Of a stretch of 64,000 nucleotides of DNA, positions 61,810-64,000 are shown piece by piece. The position numbers and the translations under genes were made by a program. The notes under the pieces are model-generated. The model did not search any database and had not been told where the DNA came from. It saw only the letters and a list, made by a program, of their open reading frames with translations. Position 1 is the stretch's first letter, and every line of letters starts with the position of its first letter. This DNA is from Microplitis mediator. Lineage: Eukaryota > Arthropoda > Insecta > Hymenoptera > Braconidae. The stretch is from contig NC_079973.1 in NCBI RefSeq assembly GCF_029852145.1, positions 18,866,422 through 18,930,421 on the forward strand, written 5' to 3'.

Positions 61810-62075
61810 CACGGAAAAAAAAATTGTAGTTGGTACAACAGTAGCTATAGTTGAGGTTACTACGAGTTGGAGTAAAGAAATGTCAACTCCAACTTGGAGT
61901 AACCTCAACCACACGTGTAGTAACACTGACTAAAGTTATCACTGCTTACTACAATATTTAGTTATCGGTACTATACATGTAGTACTCGCCTTTACCACAC
62001 ATTGTGGTGGTGCCCGTTACTACAATGTTTTACTTCAATATCGTAGTTGGGAGAGTCACTAATTTTTTTTCCATG
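61810..62075. mobile_element. MITE with CACGGAAAAAAAAATTG ends
   Basis: TA flanks both sides (61808-61809, 62076-62077). CACGGAAAAAAAAATTGTAG on the left roughly inverts CTAATTTTTTTTCCATG on the right. The interior has inverted GTTGAGGTTACT / AGTAACCTCAAC and repeated GTAGT/ACTAC motifs. It lies only 45 bases from the preceding MITE. Confidence 0.72.
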
Positions 62076-62077
62076 TA

Positions 62078-64000
62078 AGTATTATATATTATTAAATTAT
62101 GCAATAATTAATTTTTTTGTAGATGAAAAAGTGTAATGTTATAACATCAAAAAAGAACGTATTTAAATTGATCTGATAGTTGTGACATTTTGTTGTACAA
62201 GAAAAAATATAATGGCAATAAGAAAGGAACTTAATAAAAAAAATACAAATGTTTGAGATAAATTAATGGCCAATAAATATTAAAGGCTGAAAGAACTACG
62301 AAGGAAGTAAGGCGAGTAAGAAGTATATAACGAGAAGTCTTGACAGGATAATAGTATCTATTGAGACCCATTGAACCCGCGTGAAATTGTTCGTCTCTCG
62401 ATAATCGCGCCCACGTTAATAATAAGAAAAAGGAGTTTAAAAATCAACCCGGTGTATTATATTGTAGCATAGAGAGACAAACTGAAACGTAAATCGCTTC
62501 AAGCGTCGTAAGTGTAAGAAAAAAAAATTGACAGTGCGTCCATCTCGATAAAAGACGCGCCCACGACGAGTTTGCAGGTACATATAACACACGCATATAT
62601 ATACTATATATATATATATACTAACGTCCAATGATGTACTTCTTAACCGTATACAATGCGAGGGAGACTCCTTCGATAACGATCTCGATTCTCGATACTC
62701 TCTCGCGTGGGTTATATTATTTCTCCGTGGTCTTTCTACTCAGCGCGGCAAACCAACGGCATCCGCGCGCGATGTCCATTCAATTCAATATTTCTTCAAC
62801 GGCCGCCCCGTGAGTGGGTGGACGAAATATGTATATATGTATGTATATTTAATATACCTGCATATATTTTAAAATATCAGACAACTATCTGATGGCTTCG
62901 TAAACCTTTCAGAGCACTTATAATTTAATATCATGACTTAGTAGTTAATATTTTATTATTTAAAATTATTTCTAATGTATTTTTTTATTAACTGCATGTT
63001 TGCAAGCTCTAAAGGAAATTTTTCATTTTTTAATAATATTTGAAAATTAAAAAAAATTATAATTAATCAGACATTTGAAATTACATTTTATCAGACAAAT
63101 TTATAAAAATAATAACAATTAAAAAAAAATTCCTATATTTAAACACATATTTGAATATTATCGTTTTATAAAACCCTAACAGCGAGTACAGAGGACGGAG
63201 AAAAAATAATAATTTTCTTTTCTTCCAAGACAATTATCATTCGTGCAGTGGCTTTACATGTCGAGAAAAAAAGAGACATTGAAAATTACATTTTCCCCGG
63301 CGTATTCTCGTGTCCTTTGCCCCTATCTACGGTTTTTCCTCTATCCATGTAGACAGACGAGGAGAACGACGAAGGAGAATAGAAAGCCAGAGGAATAACA
63401 AGACCATGAAATGAAAGAGAGGAAGGAAGAGGAAGAGGTAGTGAAAGAGATAGAAGATAGGAAAAAGAGAACAGCGAGGTAGATGCTCGCGTTTCCTACG
63501 ACGTGCTCGAATTATTAATCTCGTCACGCGTCGCCGCCCCAGCATCCGGCGGTCGCGGGGCGCGACACGAACCAGTAGTGTCGACGATGGAGCAGAGGCG
63601 ACGACAACCTCGACAACTACGACGACGTCAACGACGGCTACGGTATTCCTGAAGTAAAGGCTTTAAGTCTTTATGTTCGATGTACGCGAGGAATGCAATT
63701 TCATATGAGAGTATGTATAATATTATATAGAGAAAGCGCCTGAAGGCGCACGCGCGCCCAATATAACGCGTGTGCCCTGTGTCACGCTTATGTGGCCCCC
63801 ACGCGTGCCTGTGTGTACACGCACGCGCTTCTATCTCATCGTCTCTCTTGATGATACTTTTAACGTTAACATCCTAAGTAAAGAGAGACACACTAGGTCT
63901 TGGAATAAATAGTTTATATATATACATATATGTATGTTAATGTATTCATGTGTGCATATGTGTGTGTGGTGCAGGTATAGATTTATGTATGAGTGTGCAA
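62078..64000. other. Right-hand flank, no recognised gene
   Basis: 62280-62440 and 62630-62830 are of balanced composition; 62900-63170 is A+T-rich. From 63350 a purine-rich GGAAGAGG tract leads into a CpG-rich block (63470-63650) with repeated CGACGA triplets that hold frames open on both strands, then CGCGCGC-type sequence at 63745-63830. A TG-rich end closes the window. It could be the 5' end of a neighbouring gene, but no exon is convincing. Confidence 0.4.

Noticed and set aside
63327..63660. Arg-rich frames on both strands near the right edge
   Set aside because: They arise from CGACGA triplets and purine runs; composition explains them.

Overview
The window is animal nuclear DNA, almost certainly from an insect. 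It is strongly A+T-rich, full of microsatellites and short inverted-repeat transposons, has no dense gene packing, and contains one recognisable protein gene split by a long intron. A hymenopteran such as a parasitoid wasp is a plausible source, but this rests on overall character and is not proven.

The one confident gene is an Sp-family zinc-finger transcription factor of the Sp6-9 class (Sp8/Sp9; the class of Drosophila Sp1, sister of buttonhead), on the minus strand. Positions 1019 down to 1 are a long coding exon. It carries the N-terminal TPLAMLAAQC and GKGFHPW motifs, a Gly/Ser/Ala-rich linker, the buttonhead box (CDCPNC), all of zinc finger 1 and the start of zinc finger 2. It then runs off the left edge. 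The exon has a good 3' splice site and branch point but no start codon of its own at the N-terminus. The best first coding exon is at 23431-23348 (minus): 28 codons, first ATG after an in-frame stop, consensus donor GTGAGT, and a splice phase that fits exactly. This implies a first intron of about 22.3 kb.

Region by region: 1-1019 is the main Sp8/9 exon. 1020-23347 is the inferred first intron, with several TA-flanked MITE copies, nested elements and islands of less A+T-rich sequence that may be enhancers. 23348-24660 holds the first exon, a possible 5' UTR and TATA promoter, and a G+C-richer upstream block. From 24660 to 64000 I find no convincing protein gene. This flank has transposon-rich stretches (25.2, 29.5-31.1, 34.3-35.2, 42.3-43.8, 50.4-51.9, 53.4, 59.4-62.1 kb) alternating with CpG-richer islands (26.6, 33.2, 41.1, 45.6, 46.4, 59.9 and 63.6 kb) that could be promoters or enhancers.

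The mobile DNA is the richest content: at least seven copies of one TA-flanked MITE family (ends CACTGTAAAAAAT, body rich in GGAGTGAA), a MITE inside a MITE, a tRNA-derived SINE with A and B boxes, a 51-bp minisatellite, a 900-bp foldback element containing two further hairpin elements, and several unrelated MITEs sharing CACGGAAAAAA-type ends. One of these is built from a tandem array of 23-bp units that are each palindromic. No rRNA, intact tRNA, CRISPR or prokaryotic-style feature was seen.
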